DNA of 64,000 bases from Roseobacter sp. SK209-2-6 (GCF_000169455.1 NZ_AAYC01000001.1:582001-646000), one strand, 5' to 3'. Counted from the stretch's first letter, positions 18,853 through 29,359 are shown. Notes: generated by a model not told the origin, from the sequence alone. A program made the numbers and translations.

Positions 18853-20204
18853 GCCTGACCTTTATCAGGGGGAAATTCCTGATGTAGGTCATCGATGATA
18901 AATTCATGGGCATGGTTGGAAGGAGTTCCGGCCATGCCCTCTTTTTTATGGGCCAGTAGATGGGGATGGTCCGCTGGTAGATCCGGATGGCTATGTCCGC
19001 GGACTTCCGAATCATGACTGGGCCATGCCCGTATCGCATAGATCAACCCAAGCGTGGCAACCCCGGTCAAAACCAGAAGGGACGGGACCATACCAAGGTG
19101 GCTCATGCTCCATCCTGCCAGTGGATAGGTGATCAACCAGCATCCATGGGACAGGGTGAACTGTGCTGCAAAAACCGCTGGGCGGTCCTCTGCGCGGGCG
19201 GAACGCTTTAGCAGGCGACCTGAGGGGGTGAGGATGGTGGAATAGCCAAGACCAGAGAGGAACCATCCCAACAATACTGCCGCTAACGACGCCCCTGAGA
19301 CCCAGGAGGAAACAGAAACACCCAGTTGTGCGGAGATGGCAATTGCGGCCCCGGCGAGCATCACGGGGCGATCAGAAAAAAGTTCTAGCAGTTTTGGCAG
19401 GGTAAAGGCTGCGAGCATGGAACCGCCGCCAAAGCAGGCCAGCGCCAAGGCGACCATGTCCTCGCTTTGGCCAAGCTCCGCCCGCAAAATGACCACGGTA
19501 TTGATGATCACGATGGAGCTGATTGCCGCCGCCACGGCAGACAGTCCCAGCAACCCGCGCAGGCGGGGAGTTTTCAGATAGATCCGGATGCCCAATGTGG
19601 TCCGGTCATAAAACCCAAGCCGTTTGCTGGGTTTGGGAGAGGGAAGCGCAACGGAGACCACCAGGAGGGCAGAGGCGACAAAGCCAAATGCAGTGCCAAA
19701 AAACAGGGAATCTGCGGCAACTAGTGTGAGGAGGATCGCCGCCAGTGTCGGTGACAGCAGACTTTCGATATCAAAGGCTAGTCGCGAAAGGGACAGGGCC
19801 TTGGTGTAGTCCTCTTCCTTCGGCAACAAATCCGGAATTGTGGCCTGAAACGCAGGCGTGAACCCGGCAGAGGAAGCCTGCATCAGGAAGATCAATACGT
19901 AGATTTGCCAGATCTCGGTGACAAAGGGCAGGGCCAGCGCCACCAGGGCACGGATCACGTCCAGGGTGACCAGCCAAGTTCGACGCGGGTATTGCGTCGC
20001 AAGGGCCGCCGCGATCGGAGCGATAGTGACATAGCTGACCATCTTGATGGTCAGGGCGATGCCTAGAACCAGGGCCGCATCCGCTCCCGCTAGATCATAG
20101 GCAATAAGACCCAGTGCCACAGTTGCCAGCCCAGTGCCGGTAATAGCGATGATCTGGGCCGCAAACATATGGCGAAACGCCCGGTTTCTGAGGATCGCAA
20201 ACAT
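18849..20204 (-). CDS. MFS exporter with His-rich C-terminal tail (NreB/NrsD-like nickel exporter candidate)
   Basis: A 451-residue major facilitator protein with about 12 TM helices in residues 5-395, starting MFAILRNRAFRHMFAAQIIA. The last roughly 55 residues are hydrophilic and contain nine His (including GHSH, DHPH and NHAH). That tail is the hallmark of NreB/NrsD-type nickel exporters. It is encoded 3 bp after a CsoR/RcnR-family metal sensor, which strengthens a metal-efflux role. Nickel is the best guess by analogy with cyanobacterial InrS-NrsD; cobalt remains possible. It ends convergently with spoVR, sharing 4 bp. Confidence 0.8.
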   Translation of the reverse strand: MFAILRNRAFRHMFAAQIIAITGTGLATVALGLIAYDLAGADAALVLGIALTIKMVSYVTIAPIAAALATQYPRRTWLVTLDVIRALVALALPFVTEIWQIYVLIFLMQASSAGFTPAFQATIPDLLPKEEDYTKALSLSRLAFDIESLLSPTLAAILLTLVAADSLFFGTAFGFVASALLVVSVALPSPKPSKRLGFYDRTTLGIRIYLKTPRLRGLLGLSAVAAAISSIVIINTVVILRAELGQSEDMVALALACFGGGSMLAAFTLPKLLELFSDRPVMLAGAAIAISAQLGVSVSSWVSGASLAAVLLGWFLSGLGYSTILTPSGRLLKRSARAEDRPAVFAAQFTLSHGCWLITYPLAGWSMSHLGMVPSLLVLTGVATLGLIYAIRAWPSHDSEVRGHSHPDLPADHPHLLAHKKEGMAGTPSNHAHEFIIDDLHQEFPPDKGQA

Positions 20205-20207
20205 GTC

Positions 20208-20474
20208 TCAGAGGTACCTCGCAATATCTTTGAAAGCTTGGGTGTTGCGCGGCTGCTCCGCCTGGTTGCCTTCAAGACAATGGTCAATATGATCGAGGAT
20301 CAACTCACGCTTGGCATTGGTTATGGCCTTCTCAACCGCGTGCATTTGCTGCGCGATTTCGGAACATGGCCGCCCTTCGTCAATCATGCTGATGACACGT
20401 TTCAAATGGCCATTTGCCCGCTTTAAGCGAGCAGAAATGCGCGGATGGGACTGGTGTGCGTGAGAAGCTGACAT
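20208..20474 (-). CDS. CsoR/RcnR/InrS-family metal-sensing repressor
   Basis: An 88-residue all-helical DUF156 regulator. Potential metal ligands are visible: an N-terminal His cluster (His5, His7, His10), His22, Cys37, and the pair His62/Cys66 in DHIDHC. Cys-His-Cys matches CsoR; the extra N-terminal His residues resemble RcnR and InrS, the nickel sensors. FrmR (formaldehyde) lacks this His arrangement. The gene probably represses itself and the MFS exporter 3 bp downstream through the G/C palindrome just upstream (20483-20501). Confidence 0.85.
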   Translation of the reverse strand: MSASHAHQSHPRISARLKRANGHLKRVISMIDEGRPCSEIAQQMHAVEKAITNAKRELILDHIDHCLEGNQAEQPRNTQAFKDIARYL

Positions 20475-20482
20475 AGTCTATG

Positions 20483-20501
20483 TATCCCCCGGGGGAGGAT
20501 A
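20483..20501 (-). promoter_or_regulatory. Operator candidate for the CsoR/RcnR-type repressor
   Basis: The sequence CCCCCGGGGG (20486-20495) flanked by TAT on one side and AGGATA on the other is a G/C tract bordered by AT bases, the usual layout of operators bound by the CsoR/RcnR/FrmR family. It sits 9-27 bp upstream of the repressor start, where repression of its own transcript would be effective. Confidence 0.55.
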
Positions 20502-20616
20502 TTTTCAACCCGGTTTCCGACGGAGCTTAGCCTGATTGACACCCAAGTGGTGAAATTGGATACAATATTCGCATGATGCCCTGCGAAGGGCGAGGGTTGA
20601 GCAAAGGGAAGATCGG

Positions 20617-21711
20617 ATGACTGGGTGTCTAAAAGAGTACCAAGAATTGGTCGCAGCGCTGCAGGTTGATGGGCTGGCATTGGTTCCCGGCCCCAATTTC
20701 ACCCGCGCGCTTGGGCATAGCTTTATGAGCCATGAACGCCCTTTTGTTGTAGTCATACCTGCAAATGGCGCACCCGCTGCCATTGTTCCCAATCTGGAAT
20801 TGGGTTCCTGGCAGTTGGTTGGTTTTGAAGGTGCCGTGTTTGATTGGCGGGATCAGGATGGGTATGGACAGGCCTTTGCGGATCTGGCCCGGCACCTGCC
20901 CCTGAAGCGCATCGCGGTTGAGGGGCAGGTGATGCGGGTCTTTGTGCATCACGCGTTCAAACAGGCACTGCCGGAGTTGGAGATCCTGGACGCGGAGCGA
21001 GAGATCTCTGGCCTGCGTATGATCAAAACGGCAGCCGATATCGCTGCGATGGAGGCGGCGATCACTATTTCAGAGCGTGCGTTGCACGCGGTTCTGAGGC
21101 AGGTTGAGATTGGTCAGACCGAAAAACAGATTGAGGCGGCTCTTATCCAGGCGCTCTTTGCCGAAGGGGCGGATGATCTGGCCTTTTCGCCCATCGTGGC
21201 CGCAGGGGATAACTCAGCGCGGCCCCATGCCCATGCGCGCAGCGACTACCAGATCCAGGATGGCGATGCGCTGCTCTTTGATTTTGGTGCTAGAAAAAAC
21301 GGTTTTTGCGCCGATATAACCCGCACGGTCTTTGTTGGCAGCGTCAGCGAGGAGGGGCGCGCGGTTTATGAAACTGTGCTGCGTGCCAATCAGGCCGGGC
21401 TGGACATCACCCGTGCAGGCGTAACCGCGCATGAGATTGACGATGCGGTAACCGGCGTACTGGAGGCCTCGCCCTTTGCGGATCGCATCAAGACCAAAAC
21501 TGGCCACGGGTTGGGGCGCGAGGTGCATGAAGCCCCCTATGTGATGCGCGGAAATCATCAGGTCTTACCAGCCGGAACCGTCTATACCAATGAGCCAGGC
21601 CTCTATGCCCTGGACAAATTCGGTGTGCGTATCGAAGATGACATTTTGATCACCGAAGAGGGGTATCGCAGCCTCACGCAGTTTCCAAAAGAGCTGATGA
21701 TCGTGGGATAG
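20617..21711 (+). CDS. M24-family metallopeptidase (Xaa-Pro aminopeptidase type)
   Basis: A 364-residue creatinase/prolidase-fold enzyme. The N-terminal creatinase-like domain spans about 1-130 and the catalytic pita-bread domain 135-360. All five metal ligands are recognisable: Asp in LLFDFGA, Asp in CADITRTVF, His in GHGLGREVHE, Glu in YTNEPGLY and Glu in GVRIEDD. It probably removes N-terminal residues from Xaa-Pro peptides in the cytoplasm; other M24 activities cannot be excluded. It is a single gene with a terminator hairpin after the stop. Confidence 0.88.
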   Translation: MTGCLKEYQELVAALQVDGLALVPGPNFTRALGHSFMSHERPFVVVIPANGAPAAIVPNLELGSWQLVGFEGAVFDWRDQDGYGQAFADLARHLPLKRIAVEGQVMRVFVHHAFKQALPELEILDAEREISGLRMIKTAADIAAMEAAITISERALHAVLRQVEIGQTEKQIEAALIQALFAEGADDLAFSPIVAAGDNSARPHAHARSDYQIQDGDALLFDFGARKNGFCADITRTVFVGSVSEEGRAVYETVLRANQAGLDITRAGVTAHEIDDAVTGVLEASPFADRIKTKTGHGLGREVHEAPYVMRGNHQVLPAGTVYTNEPGLYALDKFGVRIEDDILITEEGYRSLTQFPKELMIVG

Positions 21712-21744
21712 CCTACTCCCGGCAAGGCGGTTGGTTGCAACGGA

Positions 21745-21772
21745 AAGGCGCGGACCAATTCGGCCGCGCCTT
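21745..21772 (+). terminator. Terminator hairpin after the M24 peptidase
   Basis: The 9-bp arms AAGGCGCGG (21745-21753) and CCGCGCCTT (21764-21772) are perfect complements with a 10-nt loop, followed by TCCTAATTCTT. It is placed 34 bp after the stop codon. Confidence 0.7.
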
Positions 21773-21853
21773 CCTAATTCTTGTCAGATTGGAGTGGGCT
21801 AGAGCCTCGTCAAAGTAAACTGAAACGCTTGCGAGGAAGTGCAAGGGTGGCGG

Positions 21854-21926
21854 CTGACCTTGGGAAGGTGCAGAGCGCCTTCCCGCGGGGAAGGTCAGGC
21901 GCTGCCCGGCCCATGAGCCGGGCCGG
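21854..21926. repeat. Dense cluster of inverted repeats downstream of frmA
   Basis: There are three nested or adjacent perfect dyads: CTGACCTT/AAGGTCAG (21854-21861, 21891-21898), enclosing GGGAAGG/CCTTCCC (21862-21868, 21878-21884), and GCCCGGC/GCCGGGC (21904-21910, 21917-21923). The last can act as a terminator stem for the minus-strand frmA, though no U-run follows. The whole resembles a palindromic interspersed element; no second copy was noticed in this window. Confidence 0.5.
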
Positions 21927-21965
21927 ACTTCAAACGCAAATCGTTTTAGGTATTCAGCACTTGGC

Positions 21966-23081
<1,116 letters not shown>

Positions 23082-23403
23082 ATTCGCGGTCCTTCGTCCT
23101 GTTGTCAGAGAGGCTGCTCCTGGGCAGCGCATCTCCTGAAATTCTTGTCCCGCCCGGTTTCCAGCGACCAGAAGTGGCTGAAAATCAAATACCCGGGTCC
23201 GGGCCTGCCTAGCGTTACATTCGCCAAACTCATGAGGCAAGCCTTGCCTTTTTACCTTCCTTTTTACTCTTTTTGTTGCAGGCGACAAAAGCGACGTAAA
23301 ATGGCGCGTTCCGGCCAATTGACCTGAAACAAAGCCAAAGGAGTTAGGCAGAGCCTATCCATTGTTTCGAAAAAACTTTTGCAAGAAAGCGAAAAAGAAC
23401 GCC
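23082..23403. other. Divergent intergenic region between frmA and copA
   Basis: About 320 bp with no gene that I can support. It contains the frmA ribosome site at one end and leads into the CueR-type promoter of copA at the other. A T/C-rich stretch near 23245-23275 and scattered AT-rich bases near 23360 are the only compositional features. Confidence 0.4.
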
Positions 23404-23434
23404 TTGACCTTCCCCTCACTGGAAGCCCCATATC
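23404..23434 (+). promoter_or_regulatory. CueR-regulated copA promoter
   Basis: The -35 TTGACC (23404-23409) is followed by a 19-bp spacer with the dyad ACCTTCC-CCTCACT-GGAAG, then a -10 like CATATC (23429-23434). The long spacer carrying CCTTCC...GGAAG is the signature of MerR-family CueR promoters and closely resembles the E. coli copA promoter. The expected transcript start is near 23441. This rules out the in-frame TTG at 23362 as the copA start. Confidence 0.85.
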
Positions 23435-23448
23435 CGGTGAAGGCAAGG

Positions 23449-25971
23449 ATGACTTCTGGGAAATGCGTAGTGGAACAGCATCAAATAACATTGCAAGTGA
23501 CTGGGTTAAACTGTGCGGGTTGCGCAGGCCGCGCCGAGCGAGCGCTGGCTGCAGTCGAAGGCGTGCAGAGCGCCTCTGTGAACCTCGCAAATGCGCGGGC
23601 TGTGGTAGAAGCCCCTTCAGATCTTCCGGTGTCAAAAATGACGGAGGCATTGGCTCAGGCTGGCTACCCCGCAGCGATCACCAGTCTGACCCTGAACATA
23701 GAGGGGCTGAGCTGTGCCTCTTGTGTGGGCCGTGCTGAGGCCGCATTGCAAGCGGTGCCCGGTGTTGTCTCTGCCGAAGTCAACCTGGCTTCGGAACGGG
23801 CAGAGATCCACTATTTGACCGGAGCAGCAAGGGGCGCGGATTTTGTTGCGGCAGGTGCTGCTGCGGGATACCCGGCTATACTGCACGGGCATGAAGCGGA
23901 TGCGGCAGAGCAGGCCAGTCAACGTAAGGCGGATGAAATCCAAGCGCTCAAACGGCAAGTGCTGATTGCCGGTTTGCTCACACTGCCGGTGTTTGTGATC
24001 GAGATGGGAGGGCATATGGTGCCCGTCTTGCACCATTGGGTCATGGCCAATATCGGCCAGCAGAGCAGCTATCTTTTTCAGTTTGCCCTGACCACACTGG
24101 TTCTGGCCTGGCCGGGGCGGCAATTCTATCAAAAGGGCTTTCCAGCCCTGCTGCGCGGTGCCCCGGATATGAATGCTCTCGTCGCGCTGGGCACTTCGGC
24201 AGCCTATGGGTTCTCACTGGTCTCGACCTTTGCGCCCAACATGCTGCCAGCGGGCACGGCCAATGTCTATTACGAGGCCGCCGTCGTCATCGTGGTGCTG
24301 ATCCTGACCGGGCGCCTCTTGGAAGCACGCGCCAAAGGCCGCACCGGTGCTGCAATCCGCAAGCTGGCGGGGCTGCGGCCCAAAACGGCCTGGCTTTTGC
24401 GCGGGGAGGAAGCGGTTGAAACCGCGGTGGATCAGATCATTGCCGGGGATCTGTTGCGGGTGCGCCCGGGAGAGCGGATCGCGGTGGACGGAGTGGTCCT
24501 TTCCGGCTCGTCCTATGTGGATGAAAGCATGCTCAGCGGTGAGCCCATTCCCGTTGCCAAGGAAAAAGGTGCGGAAGTCTCTGCCGGGACGGTGAATGGC
24601 GCCGGAGTGCTGGAATTCCGCGCCACTCGTGTCGGCCATGAGACCGCCTTGGCACAGATCATCCAGATGGTGGAGCAGGCCCAGGGAGCCAAGCTGCCTG
24701 TGCAGGGGCTGGTGGACCGGATCACGCTCTGGTTCGTTCCGGCAGTGATGGCGGTGGCCGCGCTAACCGTCGTGTCCTGGCTGGTGCTGGGGCCCGCGCC
24801 TGCACTGCCTTTGGCGCTGGTCGCTGGGGTTGCGGTCCTGATCATTGCCTGCCCCTGCGCTATGGGTCTGGCCACGCCAACTTCGATCATGGTCGGGATT
24901 GGACGGGCCGCGCAGATGGGCGTTTTGTTCCGCAAGGGGGACGCGTTGCAGCGCCTGCAAGAGGTCAAGGTGGTGGCACTCGACAAGACTGGGACCCTAA
25001 CACAGGGGCATCCGGCTTTGACGGGTTTCCAGGCGGCAGCGGGTTTTGAACGCGAGGCGGTCTTGCGCCTGGTTGGCGCAGCGGAGGCGCAATCGGAGCA
25101 TCCCATTGCCCGCGCTTTGGTTGCCGCGGCGGGCAGGAACCTGCCCCAGGCCGAGAACGTCGAAGCCATCCCAGGCTTTGGCGTGCGGGCCAGCGTTGAG
25201 GGGCAGGAGGTTCTGATTGGCGCGGCCCGGTTGATGCGCCGTGAGCAGGTCGAATTTGCAGAGCTGGAACAACAGGGCAAAGACTGGGCCGAGAACGGCG
25301 AAACCCCGTTCTACGTGGCCATCAACGGCGAGGCAGCGGCCGCGCTTGCGGTTGCCGACCCCTTGAAACCCGGAACGCCTGAAGCCATCCGACTGCTGCA
25401 ATCTCAGGGGTTGAAGGTCGCCATGATCACCGGAGATGCACAGGGAACGGCTGAGGCCATTGCGACACGTCTTGGCATCGACGCAGTGCGCGCAGAATGC
25501 CTGCCGGGCGACAAGGTTACGGCGATCAACAGTCTGCGGGCGGAATTCGGACCGCTGGGTTTTGTCGGCGACGGGTTGAACGATGCCCCGGCTTTGGCGG
25601 CGGCAGAGACCGGCATTGCTATAGGAACGGGCACCGATGTGGCAATCGAGGCCGCTGATGTGGTGCTGGTTTCGGGTGACTTGCGCGGTGTGTTGAACGC
25701 GCTCACAGTTAGCCGTGCCACCATGCGTAATATCCGCCAGAACCTCGGATGGGCCTTTGGCTACAATGTGCTACTGATCCCGGTGGCGGCTGGTTTGCTT
25801 TACCCCTTTGGTGGACCTCTTTTGTCGCCTGCATTGGCGGCGGGGGCCATGGCGCTCTCCAGTGTTTTTGTCCTCTCTAATGCTTTGCGCTTGCACCGGC
25901 TAAAAGCGCTCATACATGATGAGGGGAAGGTAGCCGCGCCTTCGGTTCTGGCTCCTGGCGCGGCAGAGTAA
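23449..25971 (+). CDS. copA: Copper-exporting P1B-type ATPase
   Basis: An 840-residue Cu(I) pump. Two N-terminal heavy-metal domains carry GLNCAGC (Cys22/Cys25) and GLSCASC (Cys89/Cys92). The membrane metal site is CPC in [11 protein letters not shown] (Cys468-Cys470), the phosphorylated Asp is in DKTGTLT (Asp512), HPIARAL is the class HP motif, and the hinge is [10 protein letters not shown]. The chosen ATG lies just downstream of the CueR promoter with GAAGG 5 nt upstream, so the leader is very short. It pumps Cu(I) from cytoplasm to periplasm. cueR follows after 10 bp, giving a self-regulated copA-cueR operon. Confidence 0.95.
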   Translation: MTSGKCVVEQHQITLQVTGLNCAGCAGRAERALAAVEGVQSASVNLANARAVVEAPSDLPVSKMTEALAQAGYPAAITSLTLNIEGLSCASCVGRAEAALQAVPGVVSAEVNLASERAEIHYLTGAARGADFVAAGAAAGYPAILHGHEADAAEQASQRKADEIQALKRQVLIAGLLTLPVFVIEMGGHMVPVLHHWVMANIGQQSSYLFQFALTTLVLAWPGRQFYQKGFPALLRGAPDMNALVALGTSAAYGFSLVSTFAPNMLPAGTANVYYEAAVVIVVLILTGRLLEARAKGRTGAAIRKLAGLRPKTAWLLRGEEAVETAVDQIIAGDLLRVRPGERIAVDGVVLSGSSYVDESMLSGEPIPVAKEKGAEVSAGTVNGAGVLEFRATRVGHETALAQIIQMVEQAQGAKLPVQGLVDRITLWFVPAVMAVAALTVVSWLVLGPAPALPLALVAGVAVLIIACPCAMGLATPTSIMVGIGRAAQMGVLFRKGDALQRLQEVKVVALDKTGTLTQGHPALTGFQAAAGFEREAVLRLVGAAEAQSEHPIARALVAAAGRNLPQAENVEAIPGFGVRASVEGQEVLIGAARLMRREQVEFAELEQQGKDWAENGETPFYVAINGEAAAALAVADPLKPGTPEAIRLLQSQGLKVAMITGDAQGTAEAIATRLGIDAVRAECLPGDKVTAINSLRAEFGPLGFVGDGLNDAPALAAAETGIAIGTGTDVAIEAADVVLVSGDLRGVLNALTVSRATMRNIRQNLGWAFGYNVLLIPVAAGLLYPFGGPLLSPALAAGAMALSSVFVLSNALRLHRLKALIHDEGKVAAPSVLAPGAAE

Positions 25972-25981
25972 GAGGTTTTGC

Positions 25982-26401
25982 ATGAATATCGGTGATGTTG
26001 CGGCCCGCTCAGGGCTGCCAGCCAAGACAATCCGCTACTATGAGGACATCGGCCTCATCAAACCGCACCGCAGCGAGAACGGCTATCGCTGCTTTGCGGA
26101 GACTGATTTGCACAAGCTGGCCTTTCTGGGCCGTGCGCGGGCGCTGGGTTTCACCATCGAAGATTGCCGCATGCTGATGGCGCTCTATGAGGACAACAGC
26201 CGTGCCAGTGCAGATGTGAAAAAACTAGCAAACGAGCACCTTTGCAAGATCGAAGCCAAGATCGCGGATCTGCAGGCTATGCGCGATACCTTGACCGAGC
26301 TGGTCAAATGCTGCGCCGGCGACGACCGGCCGGACTGCCCGATCCTGAAGGATCTGTCTGGTGAGGCGATGGCTGATACGCCGGAAAGCGGCGGCGCTTA
26401 G
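25982..26401 (+). CDS. cueR: Cu(I)-responsive MerR-family activator
   Basis: A 139-residue MerR protein. The N-terminal winged helix (MNIGDVAARSGLPAKTIRYY) is followed by the dimer helix and a C-terminal metal loop with Cys111 and Cys119 (CCAGDDRPDC), the spacing of CueR for a single Cu(I). It activates copA and itself through the promoter at 23404-23434. Its stop shares 4 bp (TTAG) with the convergent HAD gene. Confidence 0.93.
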   Translation: MNIGDVAARSGLPAKTIRYYEDIGLIKPHRSENGYRCFAETDLHKLAFLGRARALGFTIEDCRMLMALYEDNSRASADVKKLANEHLCKIEAKIADLQAMRDTLTELVKCCAGDDRPDCPILKDLSGEAMADTPESGGA

Positions 26402-27069
26402 CCCCGAAGTTCCAATCCCAGCAAGCCGGGCAGTTGTGCCATGGCGGTAAATGGCTGGGCGCCGAACAGACGGCCCGGCGGGAGGGCACTGGCGGCCGTA
26501 TAGGCAAAGCAACCCATACCCGCCGCCTGTGCCGCCTCTACCCCGCTGGGGCTGTCTTCCACCACCAGACAGTGTTCTGGCGCTGCACCATGAAACTCTG
26601 CCGCATGCAGAAACACATCCGGTGCTGGTTTGCTGCGACCAACCTCGTAGGCAGAATGGATGCGACCCTCAAAGAAGGGCAATAGCCCTGTGCAGGACAG
26701 GGTGATTTCGATCTTGTCCCGCAGCCCGTTGGATGCGACGCAGATGGGAATGCCGCTGCTGGTCAGCGCATGCAACACCTCTGCAATGCCGTCAACGGCC
26801 ACGCAATCGCGCTCCAGCTCGACCATGGCCTCGGAATAAAAGGCTTCGGGCCAATCCGCCGGTATCGGGAGCGCTTGCGAGAGCAGATAGGTTTCCACAT
26901 CGGTTTTGCTTTTGCCAATGAAAGCAGCGCAGCACTCCGTATGTGTCAGGCTGGCGCCAGCCTTGATCAGGTGCCGGTGCAAGACCCGCAGAAAAATCGG
27001 CTCTGAATCTACCAGAACACCGTCGCAATCGAAGATGACCAAAGCGGGCTTGCCTGCTAAAAATGCCAA
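26398..27069 (-). CDS. HAD-superfamily phosphatase (subfamily IA, beta-phosphoglucomutase-like)
   Basis: A 223-residue haloacid dehalogenase-type hydrolase. Motif I is IFDCDGVLVDSEP (nucleophile Asp near residue 14), motif II the Ser in CVASNG, motif III Lys in GRSKPAPD, motif IV EDSPSGVEAA. A cap domain sits between motifs I and II. It probably dephosphorylates a small phosphorylated metabolite. The start appears to be TTG, with AAGGG 9 nt upstream; no ATG precedes motif I. Convergent with cueR. Confidence 0.85.
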   Translation of the reverse strand: MAFLAGKPALVIFDCDGVLVDSEPIFLRVLHRHLIKAGASLTHTECCAAFIGKSKTDVETYLLSQALPIPADWPEAFYSEAMVELERDCVAVDGIAEVLHALTSSGIPICVASNGLRDKIEITLSCTGLLPFFEGRIHSAYEVGRSKPAPDVFLHAAEFHGAAPEHCLVVEDSPSGVEAAQAAGMGCFAYTAASALPPGRLFGAQPFTAMAQLPGLLGLELRG

Positions 27070-27139
27070 AACTCAATTCCCTTGCCTGAAACAGATCGGC
27101 ACTTTAGCGCGCATAGGTTGCAAGGCAAAGGGTGTCAGA

Positions 27140-27985
27140 TCAGGCCGGACGCAGCTCTAGGATCTGTCGGGCCTCCTGCCAAGTGGCGACGGGTCGCTCG
27201 TATTTCTCGCAGAGCTCTACAGCGCGTTGGACGAGAGCGGCATTGGAGGGGGCAAGGGTCTCCCTATCCAGGCGCAGGTTATCTTCCAACCCGGTGCGGG
27301 TATGTCCGCCTGCGGCGATGGCCCATTCGTTGACCTGCAATTGCCCGGCACCAATGCCCGCGCCGCACCATTCGGCCTCTGGTGCCAGTCGCTTTACCGT
27401 CTGGATGTAGAAATCAAATGTCTCTCGATCCACTGGCATGGCGTTCTTCACTCCCATGACAAACTGCACGTAGAGCTTGCCGGGAATGGCGCCCTTGCGG
27501 TTCAGCTTCACCGCCTGGTGGATATGGGAGAGGTCAAAAGCCTCGATCTCGGGCTTGACCTCATATTGCCGCATTTCCGAGGCCAGCCAATCCACAAGAT
27601 CCGGCGGGTTCTCATAGACGCGGGTTGGGAAATTGTTGGAGCCCACCGAGAGCGAGGCCATATCGGGGCGCAGAGGTAGCATTCCGCCACGCGCCTTGCC
27701 CGCACCTGAGCGGCCGCCGGTGGAGAGCTGAATGATCATGCCGGGGCAATGTTCCTGCAGCCCCTCCATCAAGCGGGCAAAACGCTCAGGGTCCGAAGTC
27801 GGCGTGCCGTCCTCCTCACGCACATGGCAATGGGCGATGGCGGCGCCAGCCTCAAAGGCGGCCTGGGTGCTTTCGATTTGTTCAGTGACCGTGATGGGCA
27901 CTGACGGGTTATGCGCCTTCTGCGGCACGGATCCGGTGATGGCAACGCAGATGATGCAGGGTTTGCCCTGAGCTTCAGTTGTCAT
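27140..27985 (-). CDS. BKACE-family beta-keto acid cleavage enzyme (DUF849)
   Basis: A 281-residue protein of the family founded by 3-keto-5-aminohexanoate cleavage enzyme. These zinc enzymes condense a beta-keto acid with acetyl-CoA to give acetoacetate and a new acyl-CoA. Visible motifs are the zinc His pair in AHCHVRE and the later GAGIGAGQL stretch. The start at 27985 follows GGGAG by 9 nt; an upstream in-frame extension was discarded. It sits 13 bp after pcaG in the pca operon, so beta-ketoadipate is a plausible substrate (giving acetoacetate and succinyl-CoA). This is inference from context; the family also accepts other beta-keto acids. Confidence 0.85.
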   Translation of the reverse strand: MTTEAQGKPCIICVAITGSVPQKAHNPSVPITVTEQIESTQAAFEAGAAIAHCHVREEDGTPTSDPERFARLMEGLQEHCPGMIIQLSTGGRSGAGKARGGMLPLRPDMASLSVGSNNFPTRVYENPPDLVDWLASEMRQYEVKPEIEAFDLSHIHQAVKLNRKGAIPGKLYVQFVMGVKNAMPVDRETFDFYIQTVKRLAPEAEWCGAGIGAGQLQVNEWAIAAGGHTRTGLEDNLRLDRETLAPSNAALVQRAVELCEKYERPVATWQEARQILELRPA

Positions 27986-27998
27986 GTCTCTGAACTCC

Positions 27999-28619
27999 CT
28001 AGATGTCGAAGAAGACGGTTTCATCTTCGCCCTGCAGACGGATGTCAAAACGGTAGAGCAACTGGCCCTCTTGGTCGCTGCGTTTTGCGATCAGGGTCGC
28101 GCGGCGGCGTTCCCACTCAACGAGGTTGATCACCGGGTCCTTGGCATTGGCCGCGGCCTCATCATCGAAGTAGATCCGGGTATTGAGGCCGGTATTGATA
28201 CCGCGTGCCACAATCCAGAGGTTGATATGCGGGGCCATCATCTGCCCATTGCGGCCCATGACGGGACCGGGTTTGATGGTATCAAAGCCCCATTCGCCTG
28301 TCTCAAAATCGGTGATGACACGACCCCAGCCACGAAACCCCTCTTCGGTCTCGCCGGGATGCTCGCGGTGGGCGTAAATCCCTGCCGCATTGGCCTGCCA
28401 GGCCTCCAGCAATACGTCCTTGACTGGTGAGCCGGTGCCGTCGATGACCAGACCCTCGACACGGATGCGCTCCCCCTTGGCATTAGGACCTGCGATTTCC
28501 TGTCCCAGCTCTTGCTCGTAGATCTGAAACCCCGCGGCGCCAGGGGCGAGGCCGATATGCACATAGGGGCCTGCGGTCTGAGAGGGGGTTTCCTTGAGGT
28601 AGTTGAGATCCTGCTGCAT
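27999..28619 (-). CDS. pcaG: Protocatechuate 3,4-dioxygenase alpha subunit
   Basis: A 206-residue intradiol dioxygenase subunit starting [20 protein letters not shown]. It shares the fold of the beta subunit but lacks the iron ligands, as alpha subunits do; it has the conserved WQANAAG core motif. With PcaH it opens protocatechuate to 3-carboxy-cis,cis-muconate. It overlaps the stop of pcaH by one base, indicating coupled translation and a 1:1 complex. Confidence 0.95.
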   Translation of the reverse strand: MQQDLNYLKETPSQTAGPYVHIGLAPGAAGFQIYEQELGQEIAGPNAKGERIRVEGLVIDGTGSPVKDVLLEAWQANAAGIYAHREHPGETEEGFRGWGRVITDFETGEWGFDTIKPGPVMGRNGQMMAPHINLWIVARGINTGLNTRIYFDDEAAANAKDPVINLVEWERRRATLIAKRSDQEGQLLYRFDIRLQGEDETVFFDI

Positions 28620-29359
28620 CAGTTTCCCTCCAGCCGGTTTTCAAACAGGGTTGAGCGCCGCCCGCGCAGCACGATGTCGAATTTATATGCGATTGTATCC
28701 AGCGGAATGGTGGCATTCATATCCAGACGCGCAATGAGCTGATCCACCGCAGCCGGATCGGGAATAGTATTCACGATCGGGCAACGGGCGATGAGGGGGT
28801 CGCCTTCAAAATAAAGTTGGGTGATCAGGCGCTGGGCAAAGCCGGTGCCAAAGACAGAGACATGGATATGGGCCGGACGCCAGTCATTGACCCAGTTGCG
28901 CCAAGGATAGGCGCCGGGTTTCACGGTGCGAAAGTAGTAATATCCCTCTGCATTGGTCATGGTCCGCCCGCAGCCGCCAAAATTGGGATCCAGTGCGCCC
29001 AGATAGCTGTCTTTCTTATGCCGGTAGCGGCCTGAAGCATTGGCCTGCCAGATCTCGACAAGTGTCTCCGGTACCGGACGGGCGTTTTCGTCCAGCACCC
29101 GGCCATGGACGATGATGCGCTCTCCAATCGGGCTTTGCCCGGCAGCGGCAAAATTGCTCAGGAGGTCATTGTCGGTTGGGTTCAGATCATTGTGCCCAAA
29201 GGTCGGACCGGTGATCTCGCTGGCGGTATTCTCCAGGCTGATCAAGGGAAACTGAGGGGAACGGGTCACCGAGGTTTTGTAATCCTTGGCATAAGCAGGC
29301 GGATGCCAGCGCCGGTCGCGCTGATAGAACTCTGCCTGCTGTAAAGGCCTGTCTTGCAT
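28619..29359 (-). CDS. pcaH: Protocatechuate 3,4-dioxygenase beta subunit
   Basis: A 246-residue catalytic subunit. The Fe(III) ligands are present: Tyr in GRYRHKKD, Tyr in GAYPWRNW, and the two His of [11 protein letters not shown]. Intradiol ring cleavage of protocatechuate requires PcaG as partner. It is the second gene of the pcaC-pcaH-pcaG-BKACE operon, 36 bp after pcaC. Confidence 0.95.
   Translation of the reverse strand: MQDRPLQQAEFYQRDRRWHPPAYAKDYKTSVTRSPQFPLISLENTASEITGPTFGHNDLNPTDNDLLSNFAAAGQSPIGERIIVHGRVLDENARPVPETLVEIWQANASGRYRHKKDSYLGALDPNFGGCGRTMTNAEGYYYFRTVKPGAYPWRNWVNDWRPAHIHVSVFGTGFAQRLITQLYFEGDPLIARCPIVNTIPDPAAVDQLIARLDMNATIPLDTIAYKFDIVLRGRRSTLFENRLEGN

Noticed and set aside
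20208-20474. FrmR-type formaldehyde sensor paired with frmA nearby
   Set aside because: frmA is separate (starts at 23081, different unit), and the His-rich N-terminus plus adjacent His-tailed exporter fit a metal sensor better.
23362-23448. Extended N-terminus of CopA from TTG 23362
   Set aside because: The CueR promoter lies inside this stretch, so the mRNA begins after it.
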